NCBI GenBank assembly: GCA_963772975.1
Contig: CAVYZH010000006.1
Span: 1 to 52,000, forward strand
Source: AC-32 sp963772975
Lineage (GTDB): Bacteria; Actinomycetota; Thermoleophilia; Gaiellales; Gaiellaceae
Direction of reading: 5' to 3'
Length of the DNA: 52,000 bases
How positions within the stretch are numbered: position 1 is the stretch's first letter; every line of letters begins with the position of its first letter. The translations under genes and the position numbers were made by a program. The notes below the pieces were generated by a model. It made no database searches, was not told where the DNA came from, and worked only from the letters and a program-made list of their open reading frames with translations. This document shows positions 7,116 through 16,540 of the stretch, piece by piece.

Positions 7116-7817
7116 TCAGCGCACTCGGCAGCGTGCGAGCGTAGCCAGTACGCGTAGACCGTCTACGGAGGTCAGCTTCTTACCCTCGCCGCGGCTGCGT
7201 GCGCGGTAGGTCACGGGTACCTCGTAGATGCGGGCGCCGCCCCTCAGCAGCCGCGCAGTGATCTCTGCCTCGATCGCGAACCCCAGCGCGCGAAGGTTGA
7301 GGCTTCGGAAGAGGGTTGTCGACATCAGCTTGTGGCATGTCATCAAATCCGAGAGCCACGCGTTGTAGAGCAGATTGGCGGCGAAGGTGACGCCCTTGTT
7401 ACCGACCACGTACCAGAAGCTGTACGCCGAGTGGGCCTGGAAGCCGCGGACGCCGTATACCGCGTCGGCCTCCCCCGCCAGAAGCGGCGCGAGCAACGCC
7501 GGCAGGTTCGCCGGGTCGTATTCGAGGTCGGCGTCGAGAATCGTGCTGTACTCGCCTCGGGCGTGCAGGAGCGCTGTACGCACCGCTGCTCCCTTGCCGA
7601 GATTGCAGTCGTGGCGCACGATGCGGACGTTCGCCGGCCACGCCGCCTCGTCGATCAACTGGCGGGTCCCATCGGTGGAGCCGTCGTCGACCAGGATGAG
7701 CTCCAGTTCGCGCCCGTCGCGAAGGTCAACTGCAAGCACGCTCTTAACTGCAGCCTCCAGCGTGCGCCGCTCGTTGAAGACCGGCATAAGCACCGATACG
7801 CAGGGTGGCGCGCTCAC
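7116..7817 (-). CDS. GT2 glycosyltransferase
   Basis: About 233 residues from the GTG at 7817, which overlaps the stop of the upstream methyltransferase as GTGA; the frame is open further upstream but that part is antisense-like. GT-A signatures are SVLMPVFNER, LVDDGSTDG and the DxD-type ILDADLEYDP. A FWYVVGNKGVTFAANLLYN segment and a C-terminal basic tail follow. It resembles the soluble dolichyl-phosphate-mannose-synthase-like family that transfers a hexose to polyprenyl phosphate at the membrane. It is the last gene of the minus-strand operon that starts near 11422, and a strong hairpin follows. Confidence 0.88.
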   Translation of the reverse strand: MSAPPCVSVLMPVFNERRTLEAAVKSVLAVDLRDGRELELILVDDGSTDGTRQLIDEAAWPANVRIVRHDCNLGKGAAVRTALLHARGEYSTILDADLEYDPANLPALLAPLLAGEADAVYGVRGFQAHSAYSFWYVVGNKGVTFAANLLYNAWLSDLMTCHKLMSTTLFRSLNLRALGFAIEAEITARLLRGGARIYEVPVTYRARSRGEGKKLTSVDGLRVLATLARCRVR

Positions 7818-8520
7818 GTGCGCTCCGCGTGCGCGATGAGGCTCAGGCCCCACGGCGGGCGCAGCCATTGCTCGAGCGGCCGCCATAGCCAGAGCGCTGC
7901 GTCATAGATGGCTAGCGAACCCGGTGTCGAGCGATGTCGCTCCGATCTGGTTCTTGGCCCACCAGCCAGGGATGCCGAGCAGGTTGAACGGTCGAACGTC
8001 GAGCAGCCGCAAGCCACGTTGCTCCATCACTGCCGCGCAAGGCACTCTGCGTGTAGCGCCGTTCGTGACCGTAGGCTCGGTCGAGTGCTCCGAACAGCCT
8101 CGGGCCGGCTGGGACGAGAATTGCGAGCCGGCCTTCGCGTCGCAGCGAGCGAGCCATTACCTCGACGGCGGCCGCGTCCTCGCGCACGTGCTCGAGTACG
8201 TTTTGACAGAGGACAAAGTCGAACACGCCTGGTGACTTCAAGAGCGAGGCGGCAGCGGGCAACTCTTCCTGGACGATGCGCACGCGCGGATCGTCGCCGA
8301 AGCGCACCCGAAGCGCGTCTACGCAGGTTGGGTCGGGCTCGACCAGGAGCAGGCTCTTCACGCCGGCCGCCAGCAGACGGTTGCTGAAGGTGCCGAGCCC
8401 GGGCCCGACCTCTGCCACATGTCCGCGAGCGGCACTTGCGACCTCTTCGTACATCCAATCCGCGAGTCGCGTCGCACGCGCGAGTAGGTCGAGATCCCAG
8501 CCGTCGCGTTCCTCAGCCAT
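7814..8520 (-). CDS. class I SAM-dependent methyltransferase (frameshifted)
   Basis: Methyltransferase of about 235 residues. Motif I is AEVGPGLGTFSNRLLAAG and the acidic motif is LLVEPDP. LCQNVLEHVRED marks the post-I region and ERRYTQSALR precedes the end. The reading frame breaks near 8040 and again near 7935. Continuing across both gives MEQRGLRLLDVRPFNLLGIP, later IYDAALWLWRPLEQWLRPPW, and a stop at 7814. That the true end overlaps the next gene's GTG by 4 bp strongly supports the repair. The ATG at 8520 overlaps the preceding gene's stop. It probably methylates a sugar hydroxyl or a lipid-linked glycan of this operon. Confidence 0.75.
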
Positions 8521-9881
8521 CGGGTTCCGGGACGGCAAGCACAAGCAGCGCCGCGTACGCGAGGGCCGCGAGCACGCCCACGACGCGATAGGAGGAGGTG
8601 GCGAGGAAGAAGTCGAGCGGGACCGTCGGGCTCGCCCAGTAGGCCCAGACCAGAGCCACGAACGTCAGCACCACCGGAAGCGAGATAGAACGCGGCGATC
8701 GCCCGCATTCGTTCGACGGCGAGGCAGAAGGCCGTTACCACGAGTCCCAGCGGGATCACCCAGAGCCAGCTCGTTTGGTCTATCAGCTGCGCATACAGCG
8801 AGCGGAGCGACGGGAGCACGCGATCCGCCCGCCCGGCTAGGTACCACGGCTCCAAGCCCTTCAGCACCGGGATGTCGCCGTGAACCCCGTGCGCTACAAG
8901 CCAGATCCGCCATGGCAGGATCGCGAGCACGAAGGCGCCGGCGCCAAGCGCGAGTAACCGGAGGTCGGAGCGCCTTCGCGCGAGCGCCGTCGCCGCGACG
9001 GCGACCGCGAGCACAACGACGGACGCCATCAGCCCTTCGTTCTTTGTGCTCGCGGAGGCGGCGAGCATAACGATCGACAGCGCAAGCAGCGCGGTCTCGC
9101 GCGTTCTCAACCACTCGCCGAGCAGCACAGCGCCGAGTGCAAGGAAGAGTGCGGCTGGAATGTCGGCATAGGCCGTCACGAGCTGGCTCGAGACCGCTGG
9201 CACGACCACTACCACGATCGCGAGCGGAAGCCACTCGAGAAGCGTGCCGCGCCGCAGCCCGAGATAGAGCACCGCCAGCACGAAGGCGACGAGCAGGAGG
9301 AAGAACTGCCAGTGGATGGCCTGCGTATTCACGGTCCCCATCGCGCGGTACTGCAGCGACTCGAACACCGGGATCAGGATCGGGTAATCGGGGTGCATGA
9401 ACGCGTACGCCGACGAGGCGAAGAAGTCCGTCGGCAACGTCCCAGTGTGGAAGAGCATCTCGGCCTTCCGCGACCAGATCGACCAGGCGTCCCATTCGAC
9501 GAGCGGCCGCCAGCGAAGCGCCTGTACGCCTTCCTCCACGAGGAACAAGAACGCCCCCAGGGTTGGCACGGCGACCCACGCTTGTGCGGGCACCCGCCGC
9601 AGTGAGAATTCGCGGAGACGAGGGCTGCGAAGGGCATGCAGCCAATCTCGCCGCAGCGCCATTCCGGCCACGAAAGTCGTGGTCGAAACAGCCACGAAGG
9701 CGGGCAGCCGGAATGGAACTCCTAGCGTGAGAAATGCAATCCCCAGCGTGACGACGAAGCTGACGCCGGCGAGGAACGCGAGCCCAACCGCGGCAACGAA
9801 CTCCCACAGCGCGCCGCGCAAGATCCCGATCGCGTTCAGCACGCCGTAGCCGGCGAGCGCGAACAGCGCGTCGGCCACCAT
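8513..9881 (-). CDS. multi-pass membrane protein, GT-C-like (frameshifted)
   Basis: Roughly 455 residues with ten or more hydrophobic segments. It begins MVADALFALAGYGVLNAIG, and loops contain WDAWSIWSRKAEMLF and FMHPDYPILIPVFES. The acidic/aromatic first outer loop and the overall shape recall GT-C glycosyltransferases or O-antigen-polymerase-type proteins of actinobacteria. A frameshift near 8685 hides the last segments, which continue as VVLTFVALVWAYWASPTVPL and end in VPEPDG. The inferred stop TGA lies inside the ATG region of the methyltransferase gene (8-bp overlap). Proposed role: transfer of sugar from a polyprenyl-phosphate donor outside the membrane, or polymerisation. The family assignment is uncertain. 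Confidence 0.7.
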
Positions 9882-9891
9882 TGGCCCCGCA

Positions 9892-10413
9892 TTAACCCGC
9901 ACGCCGCACCTTTGCGATCGAGTAGTCGGGCGCGTACCGAAGAGGCACACCTTCGACCTCGCCGGAGAGGCCCGACTTGGCCGGCGTGATCCCATAGAAG
10001 ACCAGCCAGTCGGCCTTCTTGGGCTCGTCGGTCGCCAGGCTCGGCAGCAGCCGGTACGTGAACCACTGGTACACGGCAACATCCTGTGTCGGGCTCGGCA
10101 CGAGATAGAAGTGGCTGTCCGGGCCGATGCGGGCTCGGATCCACTCCGCGAACGAGGACTGCAGCCCCGACTCGGCCGCCGCCGCCCCCGCGATCGCCGC
10201 CTGCTCGGGCGGCGTTGCCCGCCATTGAACCCGCTCGGATCGGAAGCCGTCCACGTTTTGCGAGATATGGCTCCAGAAGACAATGTAGGAGAGCGCACAC
10301 GCGATTACCACCAACGAGCGCCCCGCGCCTGCCGCCAACGGTCTGGAATCCCACGCAAGCGCAGCGAACACGCCTGCGGCAAGAACCGCGCCAACTTGGA
10401 GCACGAAGACCAT
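9892..10413 (-). CDS. membrane-anchored protein of unknown function
   Basis: A 173-residue protein. Residues 1-25 (VFVLQVGAVLAAGVFAALA) and about 33-48 (LVVIACALSYIVFW) are membrane segments, then a soluble domain of about 120 residues with FYLVPSPTQDVAVYQWFTYR and KKADWLVFYGITP. The soluble part resembles the extracytoplasmic C-terminal domain often found in GT-C membrane glycosyltransferases. It may be the tail of a split enzyme or a partner of the next gene. The ATG directly follows the upstream stop (TAG then ATG with no gap), and the stop is 11 bp before the membrane-protein gene, so all are co-transcribed. Confidence 0.65.
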   Translation of the reverse strand: MVFVLQVGAVLAAGVFAALAWDSRPLAAGAGRSLVVIACALSYIVFWSHISQNVDGFRSERVQWRATPPEQAAIAGAAAAESGLQSSFAEWIRARIGPDSHFYLVPSPTQDVAVYQWFTYRLLPSLATDEPKKADWLVFYGITPAKSGLSGEVEGVPLRYAPDYSIAKVRRAG

Positions 10414-11422
10414 CTAGCGGCGGGATCGTACTGTGGTCCCCACGAGGCCGGCTGACCGCGGCAGTCCGACGTCGAGCGCGAGCACGACAACACCCGCCAC
10501 GACGAAGGGAATGAAATTCAGCAGGTGCAAGACGACGACGTACGCGAATGCGTGTGAACGGTCGATCCCATATGTGGAGAGTGCCGCGAGCCCTGCCGCC
10601 TCGAAGACACCAACTGCGGAAGGTGCCGACGGGACGATGAACGCAAGCCCTGTCGCGATGACAACAAGAAGGGCCGCGAGGATCGAGAGGTGGAGATGCA
10701 GCCCGAGCATCAAGAACCAGAAAGAGAGGCCGAGCGAGAAACCATGAGCCGTACGTCCAGGCGAGGACAGCGATCGCCTGACGCGGGCTCACGAGCGTCT
10801 CCATCCCGTGGAGTGCGTTCTCGGTCATTCGCCGGAGACGCTCCTCGCTCAGGCCGGGGACGCGCGACAGGCGACGCATGCGCGGAAGCGGTCTAGCGCG
10901 GAGGCGCCGCACGATGAGTGCGAGCACGACGATGCCGGCGAGACTGCCGGCGGCCACGATCACGGCCGCCGAGAGCCACGAGACATGTGGCAGCCACGCG
11001 GCGAGTAAGAACAACAGCAGAAGCAGCGACGTCAAATCCGCAATCCGCTCCACGACGACCGTGGCGGTCGTCTCGGCCGCGGACGTTCCCTCGGTAGGTC
11101 CTGAGCGAGATGATCCGCGCCGCTTCACCCGCGCGCGCGGGCAGGATGCTGTTGAAGAAGAGCCCGATCACGCTTGCTTTCGCCAGTGGGACGAATGGAG
11201 GGCGGCGCCCAGGCCGGAAGACAAGCCGCCAGCGGACCACGGGGCGGCCATCGACGCCGTCAGCGCAGCCAGCGAGGGGACGAGCCACCATGGGTTGCTC
11301 GCCTCGAGCGAATCCCAGGTTGCGCGGAACCTACGCCCCGGACCGCGAGGTATCCGAAAACAAGCGAGGCCGTGACGCTGGCCAGAGCGACCGCTGGTCC
11401 GGATGGCACGACGGCGACGCAT
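10414..11422 (-). CDS. UPF0104/YbhN-type flippase-like membrane protein (frameshifted)
   Basis: The product is recoverable from four frames as a protein of about 335 residues of the lysylphosphatidylglycerol-synthase transmembrane-domain family (YbhN/AglD-like). Successive pieces are WDSLEASNPWWLVPSLAAL, then GLFFNSILPARAGEAARIIS (the conserved FNxxLPARAGE-type loop of this family), then VVERIADLTSLLLLLFLLA, and LGLHLHLSILAALLVVIATG with AFIVPSAPSAVGVFEAAGLA near the end. Frameshifts lie near 11340, 11245, 11075 and 10730. These proteins are integral to the membrane and are commonly found with GT2 polyprenyl-phosphate glycosyltransferases, where a lipid-linked-sugar flippase role has been proposed. 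First gene of the operon; the start near 11422 (ATG) is approximate. Confidence 0.7.
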
Positions 11423-11454
11423 AAGCCGGGATCCTAGAAGAGCGTGAGACCTGC

Positions 11455-11922
11455 TCAATTTGAGCGCCGCATGCCGGAGGCGATCTTCGTGAACAGCGAG
11501 AGCACCGCGTTGCCGAGGTAGCGGTAGCGCGGGATCACCTCCCACGCCTGGCCGGTGAAGAGGCGGTTCGCCTTGGCGTAGTCGACGTCGCCGCGCGCGA
11601 CGGCGCCGGTGAGCATCTCGAGGTCGTCAGGGTCCATCTGCGCGTCGGCCGCCATCACCGCGGTCACGTCGATCTTGTCGTCGCGCGCCTTCTTGTACCC
11701 CGTGATGATCGCGCCGCCGACGCCGAGGTTGCGCTCGTGCTCGATCAGCTCGACGCGCGGGTCGGCCAGCGTGCGCACCGCCTCGACCGTGCCGTCGGTG
11801 GAGCGGTCGTCGACGACGTAGATGCGGTCGACGAACTGCGGGATCCCGCGGATCGTCTCCGCGATCAGCTTCTCCTCGTTGTGCGCGGGGACGACGACCG
11901 ACACCCGCTTTCCGTCGAGCAC
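11455..11922 (-). pseudogene. truncated copy of the GT2 gene at 5973-6938
   Basis: The first 149 residues equal those of the full gene exactly, from SVVVPAHNEE to NAVLSLFTKIASG. The frame then ends after MRRSN. The DxD region is present but the acceptor half and the membrane anchor are gone, so it should be inactive. It lies just upstream of, and in the same orientation as, the UPF0104 gene, whose start is 33 bp further on. The break falls exactly where the repeat ends (11473). Confidence 0.85.
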
Positions 11923-11924
11923 GC
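11473..11924. repeat. direct repeat copy 2 (within the truncated GT2 gene)
   Basis: Partner of 6489-6940 with a constant offset of 4984 bp, in the same orientation. It differs at three positions only, all silent. The block carries the start codon and N-terminal half of the GT2 gene. The bases between it and the next gene (11423-11472) match nothing I recognise. Confidence 0.9.
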
Positions 11925-12083
11925 TTGAAGGCTAGGAGTGGCGGCGGACGTTCTGACGGGACCTGTGCCCGTCTTCTCATCCGTAGGTCAAATGTAGATG
12001 TGCCCCGCGGTCGGGAGCAATCGAACCGATCCAGAACGTCGTCCGGCGACTGTCGGCAGTGAGACCGTCTCGAGCGGTGGCGT

Positions 12084-12500
12084 TTACGAGCGCCAGGGGC
12101 CGACGCCGCCGACGCGCTCGACCGCGATGTGCATCACGTATCCCGGCGGCGGGTCGTCCATCGGCGGGAACTTCACGTCCGGGCCGAGGTAGACGTGCGC
12201 GAGCCGCTGCAGCAGCTCGGGCGCGCCGCCCTCCTCGAGCCGTGCGCGGCCGTGGACGACGAGGTACTCCTTCAGCCCCGGCGGGTGGATTCCCGTGCCC
12301 TCCAACGAGAGCGCGACGCGCGGGTCGCGGCGCACGTTGCGCAGCTTCTGCTGGCCGGCAGCGAGGTGCGCGGAGACGAGTTCGTCACCGTCGATTCCGA
12401 CCCAGACGCACGTCACCTGCGGCGAGCCGTCTTCGTTCAGCGTGACCAGGTGCGCGAGGGCGCCGGATTCGATCAGCTCGCGGGCGCTGTCGGGCAGCAT
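12084..12500 (-). CDS. PPOX-class F420-dependent flavoprotein
   Basis: A 138-residue split-barrel protein of the pyridoxamine-5'-phosphate-oxidase superfamily. Typical features are the opening LATxT-like strand HLVTLNEDGSPQVTCVWVG, then QQKLRNVRRDPRVALSLEG and EYLVVHGRARLEEGG. Length and pattern fit the F420-dependent (TIGR03618-like) branch common in actinobacteria. Such enzymes bind F420 or FMN and reduce or sense small substrates in the cytoplasm; the substrate cannot be predicted. The gene stands 24 bp after asnA in the same direction, so it may be co-transcribed with it. Confidence 0.85.
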   Translation of the reverse strand: MLPDSARELIESGALAHLVTLNEDGSPQVTCVWVGIDGDELVSAHLAAGQQKLRNVRRDPRVALSLEGTGIHPPGLKEYLVVHGRARLEEGGAPELLQRLAHVYLGPDVKFPPMDDPPPGYVMHIAVERVGGVGPWRS

Positions 12501-12524
12501 CGGCCGCAGTCTTGCACGCAGGCC

Positions 12525-13658
12525 CTACTCCAGGACGTGGATGTTCCTCGAGGAGCACATGTCCTTCAGGATCCGCGGCCAGACGGTGACGCTGACCTCG
12601 CCTAGGTGAGCCTTTCGCAGGAGGAGCATCATCGTCCGCGACTGTCCGATCCCGGCACCGATCGAGAGCGGGATCTCGCCGTTCACGATCGCCCGGTGGT
12701 ACGGCAGATCGAGGAAGTCGAGCTGGCCCGAGAGCTCCAGCTGCCGCCGCAGCGACTCGGCCGTCACGCGGATCCCACCGGACATCAGCTCGTGCCGGCG
12801 GCGCGTGACCGGGTTCCAGACCAGGATGTCCCCGTTCAGCCCGTGCATCGGGCGGCCGTCCGCCGAAAGGATCTCCGAAGACCAGTCGTCGTAGTCCGCG
12901 GCGCGCAGCTCGTGCGGGTAGCCGTCCGCGAGCGGCCAGCCGATCCCGTAGATGAAGACCGCCGGGTGGTCCTGCAGGATGGCCGTCTCGCGCTGCTTGC
13001 GGGGCAGGTCGGGGTAGGCGGCGAGGATGTCCTCGGCGTGCAGGAACTCGAGCTCGTCCGGCAGCTCCGGATAGCGGGGGTCGGCGAGCGCCGGCCACTC
13101 GGTCCTGAGGAGGCGATCGGCCTCCTTCAGCACCTTCCAGATCGAGCGCACGGTCGCGGTCAGGTAGGCGAGCGTGCGGTCCTCGGCGCGGATCGTTTGC
13201 TCCCAGTCCCACTGGTCGACGTAGGCGGAGTGGTCGTGGTCGAGGAAGTAGTCCTTGCGCACGGCGCGCATGTCAGTCAGCAGGCCCTCGCCCGGCGCCA
13301 TCCCGAACTGCCGCAGCGCCGTCCGCTTCCACTTGGTCGCGGCCTGGACGACCTCGACGTCGATCGGATGCTGCTCGCGGTCGTTGGAGATGTGGAAGGT
13401 GACGGGCGTGCGCGAGCCGTCCCGATCGAGATAGTCGTTGACGCCGCTCTCGGAGTCCACGATCAGCGGCACCTGGACGAGCGTCAGGTTCAGCTCCTTG
13501 CAGAGGCGGTCCTCGATCAGTCGCTTGGCGGCGTAGAGCGCCTGCATCGTCTCCTTCGGCGAGAGCAGCGGTGCGTAGTCGTCGGGCAGGACGCGCTCGA
13601 GCTCGGCGTAGTCGCCGATGCCGGGCCCTGCGAGGTCGGCTTCCTTGGCCACGGTCAT
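12525..13658 (-). CDS. asnA: aspartate-ammonia ligase (asparagine synthetase A)
   Basis: About 377 residues from MTVAKEADLAG; an upstream in-frame start at 13715 would add 19 residues without ribosome-site support. It makes asparagine from aspartate, ammonia and ATP. Family markers in order are ALYAAKRLIEDRLCKELNLT, VPLIVDSESGVNDYLDRDGS, RTPVTFHISNDREQHPIDVE, VVQAATKWKRTALRQFGM, LRTEWPALAD.., ILVWNPVTRRRHELMSGGIR and the active-site end IPLSIGAGIGQSRTMMLLL. It is class-II-aminoacyl-tRNA-synthetase-like and cytoplasmic. It is somewhat longer than E. coli AsnA (330 residues). Two AsnB-type genes lie further right, so this is probably the housekeeping asparagine enzyme. Confidence 0.93.
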   Translation of the reverse strand: MTVAKEADLAGPGIGDYAELERVLPDDYAPLLSPKETMQALYAAKRLIEDRLCKELNLTLVQVPLIVDSESGVNDYLDRDGSRTPVTFHISNDREQHPIDVEVVQAATKWKRTALRQFGMAPGEGLLTDMRAVRKDYFLDHDHSAYVDQWDWEQTIRAEDRTLAYLTATVRSIWKVLKEADRLLRTEWPALADPRYPELPDELEFLHAEDILAAYPDLPRKQRETAILQDHPAVFIYGIGWPLADGYPHELRAADYDDWSSEILSADGRPMHGLNGDILVWNPVTRRRHELMSGGIRVTAESLRRQLELSGQLDFLDLPYHRAIVNGEIPLSIGAGIGQSRTMMLLLRKAHLGEVSVTVWPRILKDMCSSRNIHVLE

Positions 13659-13787
13659 GACGCCTCCGATCGTCGGGGATGCACTGATCGTGGCGCGGTG
13701 GGCGTGGCGGGCCATCCGGGCTTCGTCTGATCGGCTGTGCGGCCTTTCCCCGATGCCGCCCGGGCTTGCCTGGCCGAGGCTTGCCGC

Positions 13788-14879
13788 ATGAGGACCATGC
13801 CGGCTCTTCGCAAGCTTGCGCGCGAGCCCGGGCTGCGCCTAGTCGAGGTGCCCGTGCCACAGCCCGACAAGGACGAGGTGCTCGTGCGAGTCGAGGCCGC
13901 GAGCGTCTGCGGCACCGACCTGCACATCGAGCGCTGGGACGAGTGGGCGCAGCGACGGATCGCGCCGCCGCTCACGCTCGGCCACGAGTTCGCCGGCACC
14001 GTCGTCGAGACGGGCAGCGCGGTCCGCCAGGCCAAGCCGGGTGACTACGTCTCGGCCGAGAGCCACGTCACCTGCGGCGCGTGCTTCCACTGCCGCACCG
14101 GCAACGCGCACATGTGCGAGCAGACGCAGATCCTCGGTGTCGACCGCGACGGCGCCTTCGCGTCCTACGTCTGCATTCCCGAATCCGTCGTCTGGCAGAA
14201 CGACCGCGCCAAGCTGCCGCCGGAGATCGCGGCCCTGCAGGAGCCGTTCGGCAACGCCGTCTTCGCGACCGGCGAGCAGGAGCTGACCGGCCGCTCGGTC
14301 GCCGTGCTCGGCTGCGGGCCGGTCGGGCTGTTCGCGATCGGGATCGCGCGCGCCTCGGGCGCGGCCGTCGTGCTCGCGGCCGACAAGACGATCTTCCGGC
14401 TCGACCTCGCGCGCCGGATGGGCGCGAGCGCGGTGGTCGACGTCGACGCCGTCCAGGACGAGGCCGGCTGGTTCCTCGAGCACCACGAAGGGCTCGGCTT
14501 CGACGTCGTCTTCGAGATGTCGGGCGCCGGTCGCGCCGTCGGGGACGCCTTCCGGATCGTGCGCAACGGCGGCAAGGTCGTCCTCTTCGGGATCCCGGAG
14601 CGGCCGGTCGAGATCGACGTCGCCGAAGGCCTGATCTTCAAGAACGTGGAGGTGCGCGCCCTCAGCGGCCGCCGCATCTTCGAGACGTGGTACCGGACGC
14701 GCTGGCTGCTGGAGAGCGGCGTCGTCGACCTGCGGCCGCTGATCACCCACCGGCTGCCGCTCGAGCGCTTCGAGGAGGCATTCGCGGCGCTCGAGGCCGG
14801 AGAGGCCTGCAAGATCGTGCTCCACCCCGGCCCTCCGCACCAGCGTCCGGCCGCGGCCGTCGCCGAGGCGCTCGCGTGA
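13788..14879 (+). CDS. tdh: L-threonine 3-dehydrogenase-like zinc dehydrogenase
   Basis: Medium-chain zinc dehydrogenase of about 363 residues. Catalytic zinc ligands are in CGTDLH and GHEFAG. Structural-zinc cysteines are in CGACFHCRTGNAHMC, and the NAD fold has LGCGPVGLFAI. The region ALQEPFGNAVFA matches threonine dehydrogenases. It oxidises L-threonine to 2-amino-3-oxobutyrate, which Kbl then cleaves to glycine and acetyl-CoA. The next gene is kbl, overlapping by 4 bp (GTGA), which makes the assignment firm. The ATG at 13788 (MRTMPALRKLARE) fits family N-termini; 13797 is a second possibility. It is divergent from asnA with a gap of about 130 bp that must hold both promoters. Confidence 0.92.
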   Translation: MRTMPALRKLAREPGLRLVEVPVPQPDKDEVLVRVEAASVCGTDLHIERWDEWAQRRIAPPLTLGHEFAGTVVETGSAVRQAKPGDYVSAESHVTCGACFHCRTGNAHMCEQTQILGVDRDGAFASYVCIPESVVWQNDRAKLPPEIAALQEPFGNAVFATGEQELTGRSVAVLGCGPVGLFAIGIARASGAAVVLAADKTIFRLDLARRMGASAVVDVDAVQDEAGWFLEHHEGLGFDVVFEMSGAGRAVGDAFRIVRNGGKVVLFGIPERPVEIDVAEGLIFKNVEVRALSGRRIFETWYRTRWLLESGVVDLRPLITHRLPLERFEEAFAALEAGEACKIVLHPGPPHQRPAAAVAEALA

Positions 14880-16070
14880 GCGCCGTGCTGGAGCGGGAGC
14901 TCGGCGCGGAGCTCGACGGGCTGCGCGAGGCGGGCACGCTCAAGCGCTTTAACGAGCTTCGCTCGCCGCAGGGAGCCGTCGTGGAGATGGCGGGGCGCGG
15001 CGAGGTGCTCGTGCTGTCGTCGAACAACTACCTCGGCCTCGCTGCCCGTCCTGAGGTCGTCGGGGCCGGGATCGAGGGCCTGCGCCGCTACGGCGCGGGC
15101 ACGGCGTCGGTGCGTTTCATCTGCGGGACCTTCGAGCCGCACGTCGAGCTCGAGCGCGAGCTGGCCGAGCTGGTCGGCACGGAAGCGGCGCTCACCTACG
15201 TCTCGTGCTGGAACGCGAACGAGGCGGTGATCCCGACCCTGACCGACGAGCGCACCGTGATCCTCTCGGACGAGCTCAATCACGCGAGCATCGTCGACGC
15301 GATCCGGCTCTCGAAGCCTGCGCGGAAGGTGATCTACGCACACTCCTCCATGGACGAGCTGCAGGCGGGCCTCGAAGCGGCACCGCGTGAGGCGCGCGAA
15401 GCTGATCGTGACGGACGGGGTCTTCAGCATGGAAGGCGACCTCGCGCGCCTCCCGGAGATCGTCGAGCTCGCGCGCGAGCACGACGCGGTGGTGGTCGTC
15501 GACGACTCGCACGGCACCGGCGTGATGGGCGCGACCGGGCGCGGCGTGGCCGAGCACTTCGACCTGCTCGGGGAGATCGACGTGATCACGAGCACGCTCG
15601 GCAAGGCCCTGGGCGGAGCGGCCGGCGGCTTCGTCGCCTCGAGCCGGGAGGTCTGCGAGCTGCTCGCGCAGCGCTCACGGCCGCAGCTGTTCTCGAATGC
15701 GCTCCCGCCGACCGTGGCCTGCAGCGCGCTCGAGGCAGTGCGCACCCTGCGGCGCGAGCCGGAGCTGGTCGAGCGGCTGCGGTCGCTCTCGGTGCGCTTC
15801 CGCTCGCAGCTGCGCGAGGCCGGGTTCCGGCCGCTCGACGGCGAGGCCGCGATCATCCCGATCATCGTCGGCGAGACCGAGTTCGCGATCCGCTTCAGCG
15901 AGCGGCTGCTCGAGGAGGGCGTGTTCGTGACCGGCTTCGGCTTCCCGGTCGTCCCGGAGGGGACGGCGCGGGTGCGCGTGCAGATGTCGGCTGCGCTCGA
16001 GGAGCGGCAGCTCGACCGCGCGCTCGAGGCATTCGAGCGGGTCGGCGCCGAGCTCGGCGTCGTCCGCTGA
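14876..16070 (+). CDS. kbl: 2-amino-3-ketobutyrate CoA ligase (frameshifted)
   Basis: PLP enzyme of the alpha-oxoamine synthase family, about 398 residues, the usual Kbl length. The N-terminal part has LSSNNYLGLA and the substrate-binding VRFICGTFEPHVELE; then come SDELNHASIVDAIRLSK and, after a frameshift near 15390, LIVTDGVFSMEGDLARLPEI. VVVVDDSHGTGVMG carries the PLP-binding Asp and His, and TSTLGKALGGAAGG the Schiff-base lysine. It cleaves 2-amino-3-oxobutyrate with CoA to glycine and acetyl-CoA. The GTG start overlaps the tdh stop. The single break is inside an otherwise perfect sequence, so it is probably a base-calling indel. Confidence 0.9.
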
Positions 16071-16089
16071 GACAGAAAGGAGAGCTCCC

Positions 16090-16540
16090 ATGCTCGACAC
16101 TCCCCACCCCAACCCGGCGCTGGCGACACTTGCGCGTCGTCGACGCCATGCACCCCGGCCTGATCACGTGCCGGCCGGAGGAGCCGCTCAGGTCGGTCGC
16201 CCGCCTGATGTCCACCTATCGCGTGCACGCCGTCTTCGTCACCGAGCACCGCGAAGACGACGACGACCGCTGGGGCGTCATATCTGACGCGGACCTTCTG
16301 CGCGCCAGCGAAAAGGGCTCGCTCGACGAGTTGACGGCGAGAGAGATCGCGGCCACGCCTGTGCTGTCGGTCGTCTCCAGCCAGGAGCTGGGCCTGGTCG
16401 CGCGGCTGATGGTCGCCCGCAAGGTCTCCCACGTCGTCGTGGTCGAGGGTCATTCCCAGCGGCCGCTCGGCGTGCTCTCGACGCTCGACCTCGCCCGTGC
16501 GCTGGCCGGCTTCCCGGAGCGGCATCCCGGCAGGAATTAG
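16090..16540 (+). CDS. CBS-domain protein (frameshift near its start)
   Basis: A stand-alone pair of CBS motifs, about 150 residues. CBS1 runs from DAMHPGLITCRPEEPLRSVA to WGVISDADLLRASEKG; CBS2 from LTAREIAATPVLSVVSSQEL to RPLGVLSTLDLARALAG. Such pairs bind adenine nucleotides and regulate enzymes or transporters. The ATG at 16090 has GAAAGGAG 8 bases upstream; about 10 codons later the frame shifts by one base (near 16120). It is the third gene after tdh and kbl, separated by 19 bp, so a regulatory link with threonine breakdown is possible but unproven. Its TAG stop begins the large palindrome. Confidence 0.82.

Noticed and set aside
6489..11924. The GT2 duplication as a transposon with terminal repeats
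   Set aside because: The repeats are coding parts of a GT2 gene in direct orientation. There is no transposase between them and no target-site duplication was seen.
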